From Sphingomonas sp. NFR15 (GTDB lineage Bacteria > Pseudomonadota > Alphaproteobacteria > Sphingomonadales > Sphingomonadaceae), in assembly GCF_900103265.1 (NCBI RefSeq), contig NZ_FMWX01000009.1:90209-154208 (forward strand): a stretch of DNA of 64,000 nt, written 5' to 3'. This document shows positions 17,481 through 26,540 of this stretch, in pieces (the first letter of the stretch is position 1; each line of letters starts with the position of its first letter). Under the pieces are notes generated by a model that saw only the letters and a list, made by a program, of their open reading frames with translations, was not told where the DNA came from and did not search any database. The translations under genes and the position numbers were made by a program.

Positions 17481-18854
17481 ATGGCACTCGATATCCTCAT
17501 CGTTGATGACGAGCATGACATTCGCGATCTCGTCGCGGGTGTTCTTGAAGACGAAGGCTATGGCACGCGCACCGCGGCCAACAGCGATGCCGCCCTCGAG
17601 GCGATCTCGATGCGACGGCCGTCATTGGTGTTGCTCGACGTCTGGCTGCACGGCTCGCGGCTCGACGGGCTCGATCTGCTCGACGAGATCAAGCGGCGTG
17701 ATTCGACCATCCCGGTGCTGATGATATCGGGCCACGGCAATCTCGACACCGCCGTCGCCGCGATCCGGCGCGGCGCCGCCGATTTCATCGAAAAGCCGTT
17801 CGAGGCCGAACGCCTGCTGTTGATGGTCGCGCGCGCCACCGAGACCGAGCGCTTGCGCCGCGAGGTCGCGTCGCTGCGCGCCGTCGCCGCCCGTGACGCC
17901 GATCTCACGGGGAATTCGGCCGCGATCAACGCGGTCCGCGCGACGTTGAAGCGCGTCGCCGCCACGGGCAGCCGCGTGCTGGTGATGGGTGCGGCCGGCG
18001 TCGGGAAGGAAATCGCGGCGCGGCTGCTGCACGGCTGGAGCCAGCGCGCCGATGCGCCGTTCGTCATCGTCAACGCCGCACGCATGACGCCGGAGCGCGT
18101 CGACGAGGAACTGTTCGGGGTGGAGGAGGGAGGGGATCTCGTCCGCTCGGGGCTGCTCGAACAGGCGCATGGCGGTACGCTGTTCCTCGACGAGATCGCC
18201 GACATGCCGATCGCGACGCAGGCACGTATCCTGCGCGTCCTGACCGACCAGAGCTTCACCCGCGTCGGCGGCACGCGCGTCGTCAAGGTCGATGTCCGTG
18301 TCGTCTCGGCGACGTCGCGCGATCTGGCTTATGAGATATCCGAGGGACGCTTTCGCGAGGATCTCTATTACCGCCTCAACGTCGTGCCGGTGCAGATCCC
18401 GCCGCTCGCAGAGCGGCGCGAGGACATCCCGGCCTTGATCTCGCATTTCGTCGCGCATTACGCGGCGGAGCGCCGCGTTCCCACGCCGGAGATCGCGCCA
18501 GATGCGATGGTCGCGCTGCAATCCTATGAATGGCCGGGCAACGTGCGCCAGCTTCGCAACATCGTCGAGCGCGTCATCATCATGGCACCGGGCGACCGGA
18601 TCGGCCGCATCGACCTGGACATGCTGCCGAGCGAGGTGCTGGGCGACCCCGGCGAGCTCGGCAGCGGCGCGACTGCCATCATGGGATCGCCCCTGCGTGA
18701 GGCGCGCGAAACCTTCGAGCGCGAATATCTGCGTGTCCAGATCAAGCGCTTTTCGGGCAACATCTCGCGTACCGCGAACTTCATCGGCATGGAACGTTCC
18801 GCACTGCACCGGAAGCTAAAATTGCTCGGCATCACCGAAGGCCGAGAGGAATAG
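17481..18854 (+). CDS. ntrX: Response regulator NtrX, AAA+ type lacking GAFTGA
   Basis: Partner of NtrY. The 457-aa protein has a receiver domain with the acceptor Asp53 (LVLLDVW), an AAA+ domain with a Walker-A-like MGAAGVGKE and Walker B GTLFLDEIAD, and a C-terminal Fis-type helix-turn-helix (NISRTANFIGMERSALHRKL). The sigma-54 contact loop GAFTGA is missing: where enhancer-binding proteins have it, this protein reads ELFGVEEGGDLVRSG. It is therefore unlikely to open sigma-54 promoters in the canonical way. Same feature is known for alphaproteobacterial NtrX (from memory). Confidence 0.92.
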   Translation: MALDILIVDDEHDIRDLVAGVLEDEGYGTRTAANSDAALEAISMRRPSLVLLDVWLHGSRLDGLDLLDEIKRRDSTIPVLMISGHGNLDTAVAAIRRGAADFIEKPFEAERLLLMVARATETERLRREVASLRAVAARDADLTGNSAAINAVRATLKRVAATGSRVLVMGAAGVGKEIAARLLHGWSQRADAPFVIVNAARMTPERVDEELFGVEEGGDLVRSGLLEQAHGGTLFLDEIADMPIATQARILRVLTDQSFTRVGGTRVVKVDVRVVSATSRDLAYEISEGRFREDLYYRLNVVPVQIPPLAERREDIPALISHFVAHYAAERRVPTPEIAPDAMVALQSYEWPGNVRQLRNIVERVIIMAPGDRIGRIDLDMLPSEVLGDPGELGSGATAIMGSPLREARETFEREYLRVQIKRFSGNISRTANFIGMERSALHRKLKLLGITEGREE

Positions 18855-18960
18855 TGGACGAAACCGCCGCGCGCGCCTAGATTGGCGGCGCGACAATCGC
18901 ACAACCGACGCCGTAAATGGCGCGCTGCGGGAAAAACCCGCCAAGAACAAGGATCGACCG

Positions 18961-19452
18961 ATGGCCGACAAACCAGCCTCCCTACAGGATCTCTTTCTCA
19001 ACGCGCTGCGCCGCTCCAAGACGCCGGTGACGATGTTTCTCGTCAAGGGCGTCAAGCTGCAAGGCATTGTGACCTGGTTCGACAATTTCTCCGTGCTGCT
19101 GCGCCGCGACGGGCAATCGCAGCTCATCTACAAGCATGCCATCTCGACGATCATGCCGTCGAGCGCGGTGGATATCGCCGCGATCGTCAATGCGGTCGGC
19201 GAGGCCCAGCGCAAGCAGCCGCTGCTCCAGGAAATTTTCCTCAACGCGGTGCGCAAGTCCAATGACAATGTGACGATGTTCCTCGTAAATGGTGTGATGT
19301 TGCAGGGACACATTGCCGCGTTCGATTTGTTCTGCATGTTGCTCCAGCGCGATGGCATGTCGCAGCTCGTCTACAAACATGCCGTGTCGACGATCCAGCC
19401 GGCACACCCGCTGAACCTCGCCGATGAGCAGGCCGAGACGGACGAAGATTGA
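18961..19452 (+). CDS. hfq: RNA chaperone Hfq with two tandem Sm domains
   Basis: Hfq normally is a 70-100-aa subunit of a hexameric ring that pairs small RNAs with mRNAs. This 163-aa protein has two full copies: residues about 7-67 (QDLFLNALRRSK ... LIYKHAISTIMPS) and about 88-148 (QEIFLNAVRKSN ... LVYKHAVSTIQPA). Each has both Sm motifs, including the YKHA(I/V)ST block. A short linker joins them and an acidic tail (EQAETDED) ends the protein. A trimer could form one pseudo-hexameric ring with two different subunits alternating. hflX follows, as in most Proteobacteria. Confidence 0.93.
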   Translation: MADKPASLQDLFLNALRRSKTPVTMFLVKGVKLQGIVTWFDNFSVLLRRDGQSQLIYKHAISTIMPSSAVDIAAIVNAVGEAQRKQPLLQEIFLNAVRKSNDNVTMFLVNGVMLQGHIAAFDLFCMLLQRDGMSQLVYKHAVSTIQPAHPLNLADEQAETDED

Positions 19453-19462
19453 GAGTGATGCT

Positions 19463-20752
19463 TTGAGTACTGGCTTCGATCGGGACCGCGACGAGTTCGC
19501 TCGCGGTGCCCGCGCCATCGTTGTGTATCCCGATCATGGCGCCTCCGCGCGCGACGCCGATGCTCGACTGGAAGAAACGGCCGGCCTCGCGGCGGCGATC
19601 GGCGTGACGGTGGTGGAGAAGGTCGCGCTGCGCGTGCGTGCGCCCAAGCCTGCCACGCTGATCGGCAGCGGGCAGGTCGAGCAGCTCGCCACGACGGTGC
19701 GGATGGAGGAGGCGGGGCTCGTCGTCTTCGACGCGGCGCTGACACCGGTGCAGCAACGCAACCTCGAGACCGCGCTCGAAGCCAAGGTGATCGATCGCAC
19801 CGGGCTGATCCTGGAAATCTTCGGAGAACGCGCCGCCACCGCCGAGGGACGGTTGCAGGTCGAGCTCGCGCACCTCGATTACCAGGCGGGTCGGCTGGTG
19901 CGGAGTTGGACCCACTTGGAGCGTCAGCGGGGCGGCTTTGGCTTCCTCGGTGGCCCTGGCGAAACGCAGATCGAGGCGGACCGTCGCTTGATCCGGGACC
20001 GGATGGCGCGGTTGCGCAAGGAACTCGATTCGGTCAGCCGCACGCGCGGGCTGCACCGCGAGCGGCGCCAGCGCGCGCCGTGGCCGGTGATAGCGCTGGT
20101 CGGCTATACCAATGCCGGCAAATCGACGCTGTTCAATCGCCTGACCGGTGCGCACGTGATGGCCGAGGATCTGCTGTTCGCGACGCTCGACCCGACGCTG
20201 CGGCAAATCTCGCTGCCCGGCATCGACAAGGCGATCCTGTCGGACACGGTCGGGTTCGTGTCGGAATTGCCGACCCAGCTCGTCGCGGCGTTCAAGGCAA
20301 CGCTGGAGGAGGTGGTCTCGGCCGATCTGTTGGTCCATGTCCGCGACATCGCGCATCCCGACACGCAAGCGCAGCGTGACGATGTCGAGACGGTGCTGCG
20401 CGATCTCGGCGTGAGCGAGACGACACCGCGTATCGAGGCGTGGAACAAGCTGGACCTGCTCGAAGGCGATGCGCGCGAGGACATGCTGGTCGAGGCCAGC
20501 CGGCGCGAGGATGTTGTGCCGATTTCGGCGCTGAGCGGGGAAGGGGTCGACACGCTCGTCGCGAGGATCGGCGCGCTGCTGACCGAGGGGCATCGCCGCT
20601 ATTCGATCACGCTCGAGTCCTCGGACGGTGCCGGCGCCGCATGGCTGCATGCGCATGGCGAGGTCTTGGGACAGGAGGTCGATGGCGAACACGCGCTCTA
20701 CGATGTCCGTATGGCGCCAAGCGATTATGAGCGGTTCCTGACACGGGGTTAG
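19463..20752 (+). CDS. hflX: Ribosome-associated GTPase HflX
   Basis: Binds and splits stalled ribosomes. The N-terminal HflX domain carries the glycine-rich LGGPGETQIEADRR-type segment (GFGFLGGPGETQIEADRR), followed by a G domain: G1 GYTNAGKST, G3 DTVGF, G4 NKLD. From TTG 19463, 11 bp after the hfq stop, the protein is 429 aa, the usual size. An upstream ATG at 19424 would overlap hfq and seems less likely. Confidence 0.92.
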   Translation: MSTGFDRDRDEFARGARAIVVYPDHGASARDADARLEETAGLAAAIGVTVVEKVALRVRAPKPATLIGSGQVEQLATTVRMEEAGLVVFDAALTPVQQRNLETALEAKVIDRTGLILEIFGERAATAEGRLQVELAHLDYQAGRLVRSWTHLERQRGGFGFLGGPGETQIEADRRLIRDRMARLRKELDSVSRTRGLHRERRQRAPWPVIALVGYTNAGKSTLFNRLTGAHVMAEDLLFATLDPTLRQISLPGIDKAILSDTVGFVSELPTQLVAAFKATLEEVVSADLLVHVRDIAHPDTQAQRDDVETVLRDLGVSETTPRIEAWNKLDLLEGDAREDMLVEASRREDVVPISALSGEGVDTLVARIGALLTEGHRRYSITLESSDGAGAAWLHAHGEVLGQEVDGEHALYDVRMAPSDYERFLTRG

Positions 20753-20769
20753 AAGCTCTGGCGCCCCTG

Positions 20770-21513
20770 TCAGTTGCGCTCCGACGCTTTCGCCGCCAGC
20801 CAAAGGCGCTCCTGGGCATCGAGATCGCGCTCCGCGAAGTTCGCGTCGGCCGCCTCCATCGCTTTGAACCGGCGCTCGAACTTCGCATTCGCCGCGCGTA
20901 AGGCCGCTTCGGCGTCGACACAAAGGTGTCGCGCCCAATTCACCACCGCGAACAGCAGATCGCCGACCTCTTCCTCCCGCTCGGCGTGCGTCTCCGCGCC
21001 GGCGACCTCGGCAAGTTCCTCGTCGATCTTGGCGCGCGGGCCGCTCGCGTCGGGCCAGTCGAACCCGACGCGCGCCGCACGCTTCTGCAATTTCTCGGCA
21101 CGCAACAAGGCGGGCAGGCCGATCGCCACGCCGTCGAGCGCACCTGACGCGGCTTTGGCGGCGCGTTCTTCCGCCTTGATCTGCTCCCAGCGATGGTTGC
21201 CGCCTTCGGTCGCGTCACCGAAGATATGCGGGTGGCGGCGCTCCATCTTGTCGCTGATCGATGTCACGACGTCCGCGAGTGCGAAGTCGCCGGCTTCCTC
21301 GGCCATGCGGCTGTGGAACACGACCTGAAGTAGCAAGTCGCCGAGTTCATCGCGTAATTCCGCCATGTCGCCACGCTCACACGCGTCGGCGACCTCATAG
21401 GCTTCCTCGATCGTATAAGGCGCGATCGACGCGAACGTCTGCGCACGATCCCATTCACATCCGAGGACCGGATCGCGGAGGCGGGCCATGATCCTAACCA
21501 GACGCTCAATCAT
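20770..21513 (-). CDS. mazG: Nucleoside triphosphate pyrophosphohydrolase MazG
   Basis: Hydrolyses (d)NTPs to monophosphates, a house-cleaning role. The 247-aa protein has two MazG repeats: the first with EEAYEVADACERGD and ELGDLLLQVVFHS (residues 36-65), the second with KIDEELAEVAGAE and EEEVGDLLFAVVNWARH (residues 160-200). These give the EExxE/D metal sites. It is the last gene of the minus-strand run, 56 bp after the small membrane-protein gene, and is convergent with hflX. Confidence 0.94.
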   Translation of the reverse strand: MIERLVRIMARLRDPVLGCEWDRAQTFASIAPYTIEEAYEVADACERGDMAELRDELGDLLLQVVFHSRMAEEAGDFALADVVTSISDKMERRHPHIFGDATEGGNHRWEQIKAEERAAKAASGALDGVAIGLPALLRAEKLQKRAARVGFDWPDASGPRAKIDEELAEVAGAETHAEREEEVGDLLFAVVNWARHLCVDAEAALRAANAKFERRFKAMEAADANFAERDLDAQERLWLAAKASERN

Positions 21514-21569
21514 CCCAGCCTCTCGCGCAATCCCTTAGTTCGATAATATATATTATGTTAAATGGTGTC

Positions 21570-21770
21570 TCATAAACCGAGCAAGCCACGCATCCCCGCG
21601 CCGACGCCCATCGCCTCCTGCCAAGCCACTACGACGAAAAACAACAGCAGGAAGATCGCGAGCCACGCCAACGCCATCTTGACCATCTCGCCAACCGGCA
21701 AGCGCCGTGCGACCAACGCCGAGATCGGCAACAGCAGCATGACCACGTACAGCATGACGTCGCCGGTCAT
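21570..21770 (-). CDS. Small two-span membrane protein, function unknown
   Basis: A 66-aa protein with two hydrophobic helices (about 3-19, MLYVVMLLLPISALVA, and 28-50, KMALAWLAIFLLLFFVVV) and a short Gly-rich tail. The start overlaps the stop of the metallo-beta-lactamase-fold gene by 4 bp (ATGA), so it is translationally coupled and likely genuine. I do not recognise a family. Confidence 0.6.
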   Translation of the reverse strand: MTGDVMLYVVMLLLPISALVARRLPVGEMVKMALAWLAIFLLLFFVVVAWQEAMGVGAGMRGLLGL

Positions 21771-22531
21771 AGGTCGATTTCCAATCCATCGTACGCCGGC
21801 TCGATCCCGGCGGGCAGCCGCGCCGCCAGCGTGGCATAATCCATCGACTGATCCATATGCGTCAGCACCGCCCGCCCCGGCTTGAGCGTCTCGATCCAGC
21901 CGAGCGTCGTGGCGAGATCGGCATGCGTTGGATGGTGCCGCTCGCGCAACGCATCGACGATCCAGACGTCCAGATCTTCATAGAGCAGCTCAACCGCAGG
22001 CGTCATCTCGTTGATATCGGTCGCATAGCCAAGGCTCTTGCCATCCGCCTCGAAGCGCAGCCCGGCCGATGTGATCGATCCGTGCGGTTGATCCACCACG
22101 CGGATCGCGATGTCGCCGACGGTGAACGCGTCCTCCAGATCCTCGACCGTCGCGGTCGGCGGATAGCCTCCCGCGCCGGCGAACACGTATGGAAAGCGTG
22201 TCATCAGCGTGCGCGTCGTCCAAGGGCGAGCGAAGCCGCGGACGGGTTGGCCGAGCGCGTGATAGACCTGCCGGAGATCGTCGATGCCATGCGTATGGTC
22301 GGCATGGTCGTGGGTCCAGATCACCGCATCGACCGTCGCGATCTGCGCCGCCAGCAACTGCGCGCGCATGTCCGGCCCGGTATCGACGAGAATGCGCGTG
22401 GCCGCTGTCTCGACCAAAATCGAGACTCGCGTGCGCGCGTTACGCGGATCGTTCGGGTCGCACGCCCCCCAATCATTCCCGATCCGCGGCACGCCCGACG
22501 ACGTGCCTGACCCGAGTACCCGAACCTTCAT
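21767..22531 (-). CDS. Metallo-beta-lactamase-fold hydrolase, PhnP-like
   Basis: A 254-aa protein with the fold's metal ligands THDHADHTHG (residues 74-83), a glycine-rich start (VRVLGSGTSSGVPR), Asp of GYATDINEM and the late His in VLTHMDQSMDY. The arrangement resembles PhnP-type cyclic phosphodiesterases, which open cyclic phosphate esters; the true substrate is unknown. No phosphonate genes are nearby, so a repair or house-cleaning role beside tatD and mazG is more plausible. Coupled to tatD and to the small membrane protein by ATGA overlaps. Confidence 0.8.
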   Translation of the reverse strand: MKVRVLGSGTSSGVPRIGNDWGACDPNDPRNARTRVSILVETAATRILVDTGPDMRAQLLAAQIATVDAVIWTHDHADHTHGIDDLRQVYHALGQPVRGFARPWTTRTLMTRFPYVFAGAGGYPPTATVEDLEDAFTVGDIAIRVVDQPHGSITSAGLRFEADGKSLGYATDINEMTPAVELLYEDLDVWIVDALRERHHPTHADLATTLGWIETLKPGRAVLTHMDQSMDYATLAARLPAGIEPAYDGLEIDL

Positions 22532-23304
22532 GCGCGCACTTTGGTGAACAGCGCGTAGAAGTTTCTTGCGGTCGCCGCGGCAAGGTCTTCGACGCGTTGG
22601 CCGCGCAGGGCGGCGAGGAACGCCGCGGTGTCGGCAACGAACGCGGGTTCGCCCGTCTTTCCGCGATGCGGCACCGGCGCGAGGAACGGCGCGTCGGTCT
22701 CGATCAGCAATCGGTCGAGCGGTAGCCGCGCGGCAGTTGCCTGCAAGTCCGTCGCGTTCTTGAACGTCACGATCCCCGAAATCGAGATATAGAAGCCGAG
22801 ATCCAGCGCGATATCGGCGAAGGCGTCGCTCGCGGTGAAGCAGTGGATCACGCCGGGGAAGCCCCCCTGCTCCATCTCTTCGCGCAGGATCGCGGCGGTG
22901 TCATCCTCGGCGTTGCGGGTGTGGACGACGATCGGGAGTTGCGTCTCGCGCGCGGCCGCGATGTGCGCGCGGAAGCTCGCCTGCTGGCGCTCGCGATCGC
23001 TCTTGTCGTAATAATAATCAAGGCCGGTCTCGCCGATGCCGACCACGCGAGGGTGCGCGGCGCGCTCGATCAGGCGGGCGGTGCCGATATCGGGATGCTG
23101 ATCGGCCTCGTGCGGGTGGATGCCGACCGTGGCCCACACATCGGCCTCACGTTCGGCGGTGCCGAGCACCATGTCCCATTCGCTCTCCCGCGTGGCGATG
23201 TTGAGCATCACCTCGACCCCGCGCGCGCGCGCGTTGGCGAGCACCTCCTGCTGCCGGTCGCCGAGGCCCTTGTAATCGAGGTGGCAATGGCTGTCGGCGA
23301 ACAT
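22528..23304 (-). CDS. tatD: TatD-family metal-dependent DNase
   Basis: 3'-5' DNase/hydrolase of the TIM-barrel amidohydrolase fold. Metal ligands appear as DSHCHLD at the N-terminus, GETGLDYYY, VVHTRNA, HCFTAS and ETDAPFLAP. From ATG 23304 the protein is 258 aa, the usual length; that codon overlaps the metG stop (TGATG). metG-tatD-MBL-fold is a common bacterial order. Confidence 0.94.
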   Translation of the reverse strand: MFADSHCHLDYKGLGDRQQEVLANARARGVEVMLNIATRESEWDMVLGTAEREADVWATVGIHPHEADQHPDIGTARLIERAAHPRVVGIGETGLDYYYDKSDRERQQASFRAHIAAARETQLPIVVHTRNAEDDTAAILREEMEQGGFPGVIHCFTASDAFADIALDLGFYISISGIVTFKNATDLQATAARLPLDRLLIETDAPFLAPVPHRGKTGEPAFVADTAAFLAALRGQRVEDLAAATARNFYALFTKVRA

Positions 23305-24866
23305 CAGGCGTCCGCGTCCGCAGGCAATTCGAGGCGGGGGAACAGGCCGACCGGCTGATCGAGCCGAAAGCCGCTTTCCGCGAGCGGGGAATACCAATGC
23401 GAGCCAATCGCCGAGAAGTCGCGCAATTCAGACGCTATTCCCATCCGATCGAGCAACGTCGCGGCGCTGCGCGGGATGATCGGCGCGATCGCAACGGCAA
23501 GTTGCGCGATGCAGATGTACAATGTCGCGAGCACCGTCTCCATCCGCGCCGGATCGGTCTTGCGCAACGCCCATGGCGCCTGCTCGTCGATATAGGCGTT
23601 GCAGGCATAGACCGCCTGAATCCAATGCTCGGTCGCGTGCGACAGGGCGAGATCGGCGAAGGCGGCGGGCATCGCCTCGCGCACGGCCCTGCCCACCGTC
23701 TCGAATAACGCCGCATCTGCGGCATCGTGGCCGTGGATCTGGGGCAGAGCGGCGCCGCAGTTCTTGAAAATTTGCGCGAGGGTGCGCTGCGCGAGGTTGC
23801 CGAAGCTGTTGGCGAGTTCGGCGTTGACGCGCGTCACGATCGCCTCGGCCGAATAACTGCCGTCCTGCCCGAAGCTGACTTCCCGGAGCAGGAAATAGCG
23901 CACCGCATCGACGCCGAACCGCCCGATCAAATCGGCCGGATCGGTGACGTTGCCGAGCGACTTCGACATCTTCTCGCCGCGGTTGAGCAGGAAGCCGTGG
24001 CCGAACACCGTTTTGGGTAAAGCCAACTTCGCGGACATCAGGAACGCCGGCCAGTAAACGGCATGAAAACGCACGATATCCTTGCCGATGAGGTGAAGAT
24101 CGGCGGGCCAGAATTTCGCCAGCGTCGCGGCATCGCCGGGGTAGCCGACGCCGGTCAGATAATTGGTCAGCGCATCGACCCAGACGTACATGACGTGCCC
24201 TTCGCTGCCGGGCACCTTGACGCCCCAGTCGAAGCTGGTGCGCGATACCGACAGATCTGCGAGCCCACCTTCCACGAAACGCAAAACCTCGTTGCGGCGG
24301 CTCTCCGGGCGGATGAAATCCGCGTTGGCGGCGTAATGATCGAGCAACGGCTGCTGGTATTTGGAAAGCCGGAAGAACCAACTCTCCTCGGCGGTCCAGG
24401 TGACAGGGGTGCCCTGGGGCGAGAGCTTCGCGCCCCCCTCCCCGTCGACCAATTCCTTTTCGTCGTAGTAAGCTTCGTCGCGAACCGAATACCAGCCTTC
24501 GTAGCGACTCAGATACAGGTCGCCAGCGTCCGCCATCGCCTGCCAGATCGCCTGACTCGCGCGGTGATGATCCGGCTCGGTGGTGCGGATAAAACGATCA
24601 TATGACACGTCAAGACTGTCACACATCGCCTTGAACAATCCCGACATTTCATCGGCGAGCGCCCGCACTTCGACACCCTTGTCACGCGCGGTCTGCACCA
24701 TCTTGAGGCCATGCTCGTCGGTACCCGTCTGGAACCGAACGTCGCGTCCAGCCTGCCGGTGGAAGCGCGCGATCGCGTCCGCGGCGATCGCCTCATAGGC
24801 GTGGCCAATATGGGGCTTGCCGTTGGGATAGCTGATCGCGGTCGTGATGTAATAAGGCTCGGACAT
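23304..24866 (-). CDS. metG: Methionyl-tRNA synthetase
   Basis: Class I synthetase. HIGH appears as HIGH in GKPHIGHAYEA (residue 18 on) and KMSKS as GEKMSKSLGNV near residue 300. The 520-aa protein is the short type without the C-terminal dimerisation domain, and the connective-peptide knuckle (EGWYSVRDEAYYDEKEL) lacks zinc cysteines. ATG 24866. It is 70 bp downstream of holB; this gap shows no clear promoter. Confidence 0.97.
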   Translation of the reverse strand: MSEPYYITTAISYPNGKPHIGHAYEAIAADAIARFHRQAGRDVRFQTGTDEHGLKMVQTARDKGVEVRALADEMSGLFKAMCDSLDVSYDRFIRTTEPDHHRASQAIWQAMADAGDLYLSRYEGWYSVRDEAYYDEKELVDGEGGAKLSPQGTPVTWTAEESWFFRLSKYQQPLLDHYAANADFIRPESRRNEVLRFVEGGLADLSVSRTSFDWGVKVPGSEGHVMYVWVDALTNYLTGVGYPGDAATLAKFWPADLHLIGKDIVRFHAVYWPAFLMSAKLALPKTVFGHGFLLNRGEKMSKSLGNVTDPADLIGRFGVDAVRYFLLREVSFGQDGSYSAEAIVTRVNAELANSFGNLAQRTLAQIFKNCGAALPQIHGHDAADAALFETVGRAVREAMPAAFADLALSHATEHWIQAVYACNAYIDEQAPWALRKTDPARMETVLATLYICIAQLAVAIAPIIPRSAATLLDRMGIASELRDFSAIGSHWYSPLAESGFRLDQPVGLFPRLELPADADA

Positions 24867-24936
24867 AGGCGGCTCCTAGAACATCGGGCGGGGCAATTGA
24901 AGCCTTCCCCATTCTGGAGACTGCCAGAGCCGGACG

Positions 24937-25917
24937 CTATTTGGCGAGCGCCGCCACCAGCCCCGCCATTTCATACACGGTTCCCTGCGCATCGAGCGAC
25001 AGACCGCGTGCGCTGGCCGACAGCGCGCGCGCGGCATCGTAGCTGTCGAGCGCGACGCGCAAGCGCTCGCCATGCCGAACGCGCGCGCTTTCGGCGATGA
25101 AGGCGGGCGCGCGATCGAGAAACGCTTCGTAGCGCGGCTGTGCGGCTCTCAAAGCCAGCGCCTTGGCGAGCTTCACCCGCCGCGCGTTGCTGCGGTCCCC
25201 GTCCCGCGCGATCGCCGCCAGCGCATCGTCGAGCGCGGCGAGGTCCAGCCCCGCGAAGCCAAGCGCCCGCCCGGGCGATCCGGCGCCGGCGCGCACCAGC
25301 GCCGCGACCTCCGCCTCATCCGCATTGCCCAGATGCTCGCGCACGATCCGCGCCATGTCATCGTCGCCGAGCGGATCGAAGCGCAATAGCCGGCAGCGTG
25401 ACCGGATCGTCGGCAGCAAACGGCCCGGCGCGTGGCTGACGAGGAGGAAGATCGTCCCGGCGGGCGGCTCCTCAAGGCTCTTGAGCAGCGCGTTCGACGC
25501 GCCGGGCCGCTCGACATCGTCGATCGCGTCGATCACCACGACGCGGCGCGGCGATAGCGACGGCTTCATCGCGAACATCGGCAGCAGCGCGCGGACCTGC
25601 GCGATCGGGATGCTCCGCGCCAACTCCTGCCCCGTTTTGTCGGAATCCTTCGGCAAGCGCTTGAGTTCCCGGTAATCCGGGTGCGATCCCGCCTCGATCA
25701 GCCGGCGTGTCTGGTGGTTTTCGGGCACGTCGAAGCCCGGCGGCAGCGCGCCCGGCGTGACCGCGTCGGCAAGCAGCCGCATCGCCGCCGCGCGCGCGAA
25801 GCTGGCCTTGCCGATCCCTTCCGGGCCAGCGAACAGCCAGGCGTGGTGGACCATATCCGCCGCCATCGCCGCCGCGAATGCCGCATGGGCCGCGTCATTG
25901 CCGACCGGCAAGGTCAT
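24937..25917 (-). CDS. holB: DNA polymerase III delta-prime subunit
   Basis: Clamp-loader subunit. The 326-aa protein has a P-loop (FAGPEGIGKASF), an AAA+ core with VVVIDAIDDVE in the Walker B position and SLEEPPAGTIFLLVSH as in clamp loaders. The zinc-module cysteines seen in E. coli HolB are absent between residues 45 and 85. The start overlaps the tmk stop by 4 bp; tmk-holB adjacency is widely conserved. Confidence 0.92.
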   Translation of the reverse strand: MTLPVGNDAAHAAFAAAMAADMVHHAWLFAGPEGIGKASFARAAAMRLLADAVTPGALPPGFDVPENHQTRRLIEAGSHPDYRELKRLPKDSDKTGQELARSIPIAQVRALLPMFAMKPSLSPRRVVVIDAIDDVERPGASNALLKSLEEPPAGTIFLLVSHAPGRLLPTIRSRCRLLRFDPLGDDDMARIVREHLGNADEAEVAALVRAGAGSPGRALGFAGLDLAALDDALAAIARDGDRSNARRVKLAKALALRAAQPRYEAFLDRAPAFIAESARVRHGERLRVALDSYDAARALSASARGLSLDAQGTVYEMAGLVAALAK

Positions 25918-26540
25918 GGCAGCAGGTCGGCCAATCCGGCGAGCAACGCCCTGGTGACGCTGTCGGGATCGGTCGCCGCGTCGATCACGCGAAAGCGCGC
26001 GGGTTCACGCGTGGCGAAGCGTCGGAACGCGGCGGCGACATCGGCGTGGAAGGCATCGCCCCGCGCCGCGAACCGATCTGCGGCGGCACCATCGCGGCTC
26101 TCCGCGCGTGCGCGGCCCTGCTCGACCGGCACCTCCAGCACGAAGGTCCGATCGGGCAAGAGCCCATGCGATCCGAAACCGTGCAGCGCGAGGATCGCCG
26201 CATCATCGATCCCGCCGGCCAGTCCCTGATAGGCCCGGCTGCTGTCGAGGTAGCGGTCGCAGATCACCCACGCGCCGGAGTCGATCGCCGGGCGGATCGT
26301 CTTCTCGACGTGGTCGGCGCGCGCGGCGGCGAACAGCAGTGCCTCGCTGCGCGCGCTCCAACGATTTTGCGCGCCATGGAGCAGGAGCGCGCGGATCGCC
26401 TCGGCGCCCTCGCTTCCACCGGGTTCGCGCGTGACGACCACCGCCAGCCCGCGCGAACGCAGCGCCTCCGCGAGCCGACGCGCCTGAGTCGATTTACCCG
26501 CCCCCTCCCCGCCTTCCAGCGAGATGAAGCGACCGCTCAA
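25914..26540 (-). CDS. tmk: Thymidylate kinase
   Basis: Phosphorylates dTMP to dTDP. P-loop FISLEGGEGAGKSTQA at residues 5-19, the DRY/LID context ICDRYLDSSRAYQG and LDS motif are present. TTG 26540 overlaps the stop codon of the upstream carboxypeptidase gene and gives 208 aa, the normal size; an earlier GTG at 26570 would add 10 residues (MGRADGAVRR) and cannot be excluded. Confidence 0.94.
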   Translation of the reverse strand: MSGRFISLEGGEGAGKSTQARRLAEALRSRGLAVVVTREPGGSEGAEAIRALLLHGAQNRWSARSEALLFAAARADHVEKTIRPAIDSGAWVICDRYLDSSRAYQGLAGGIDDAAILALHGFGSHGLLPDRTFVLEVPVEQGRARAESRDGAAADRFAARGDAFHADVAAAFRRFATREPARFRVIDAATDPDSVTRALLAGLADLLP

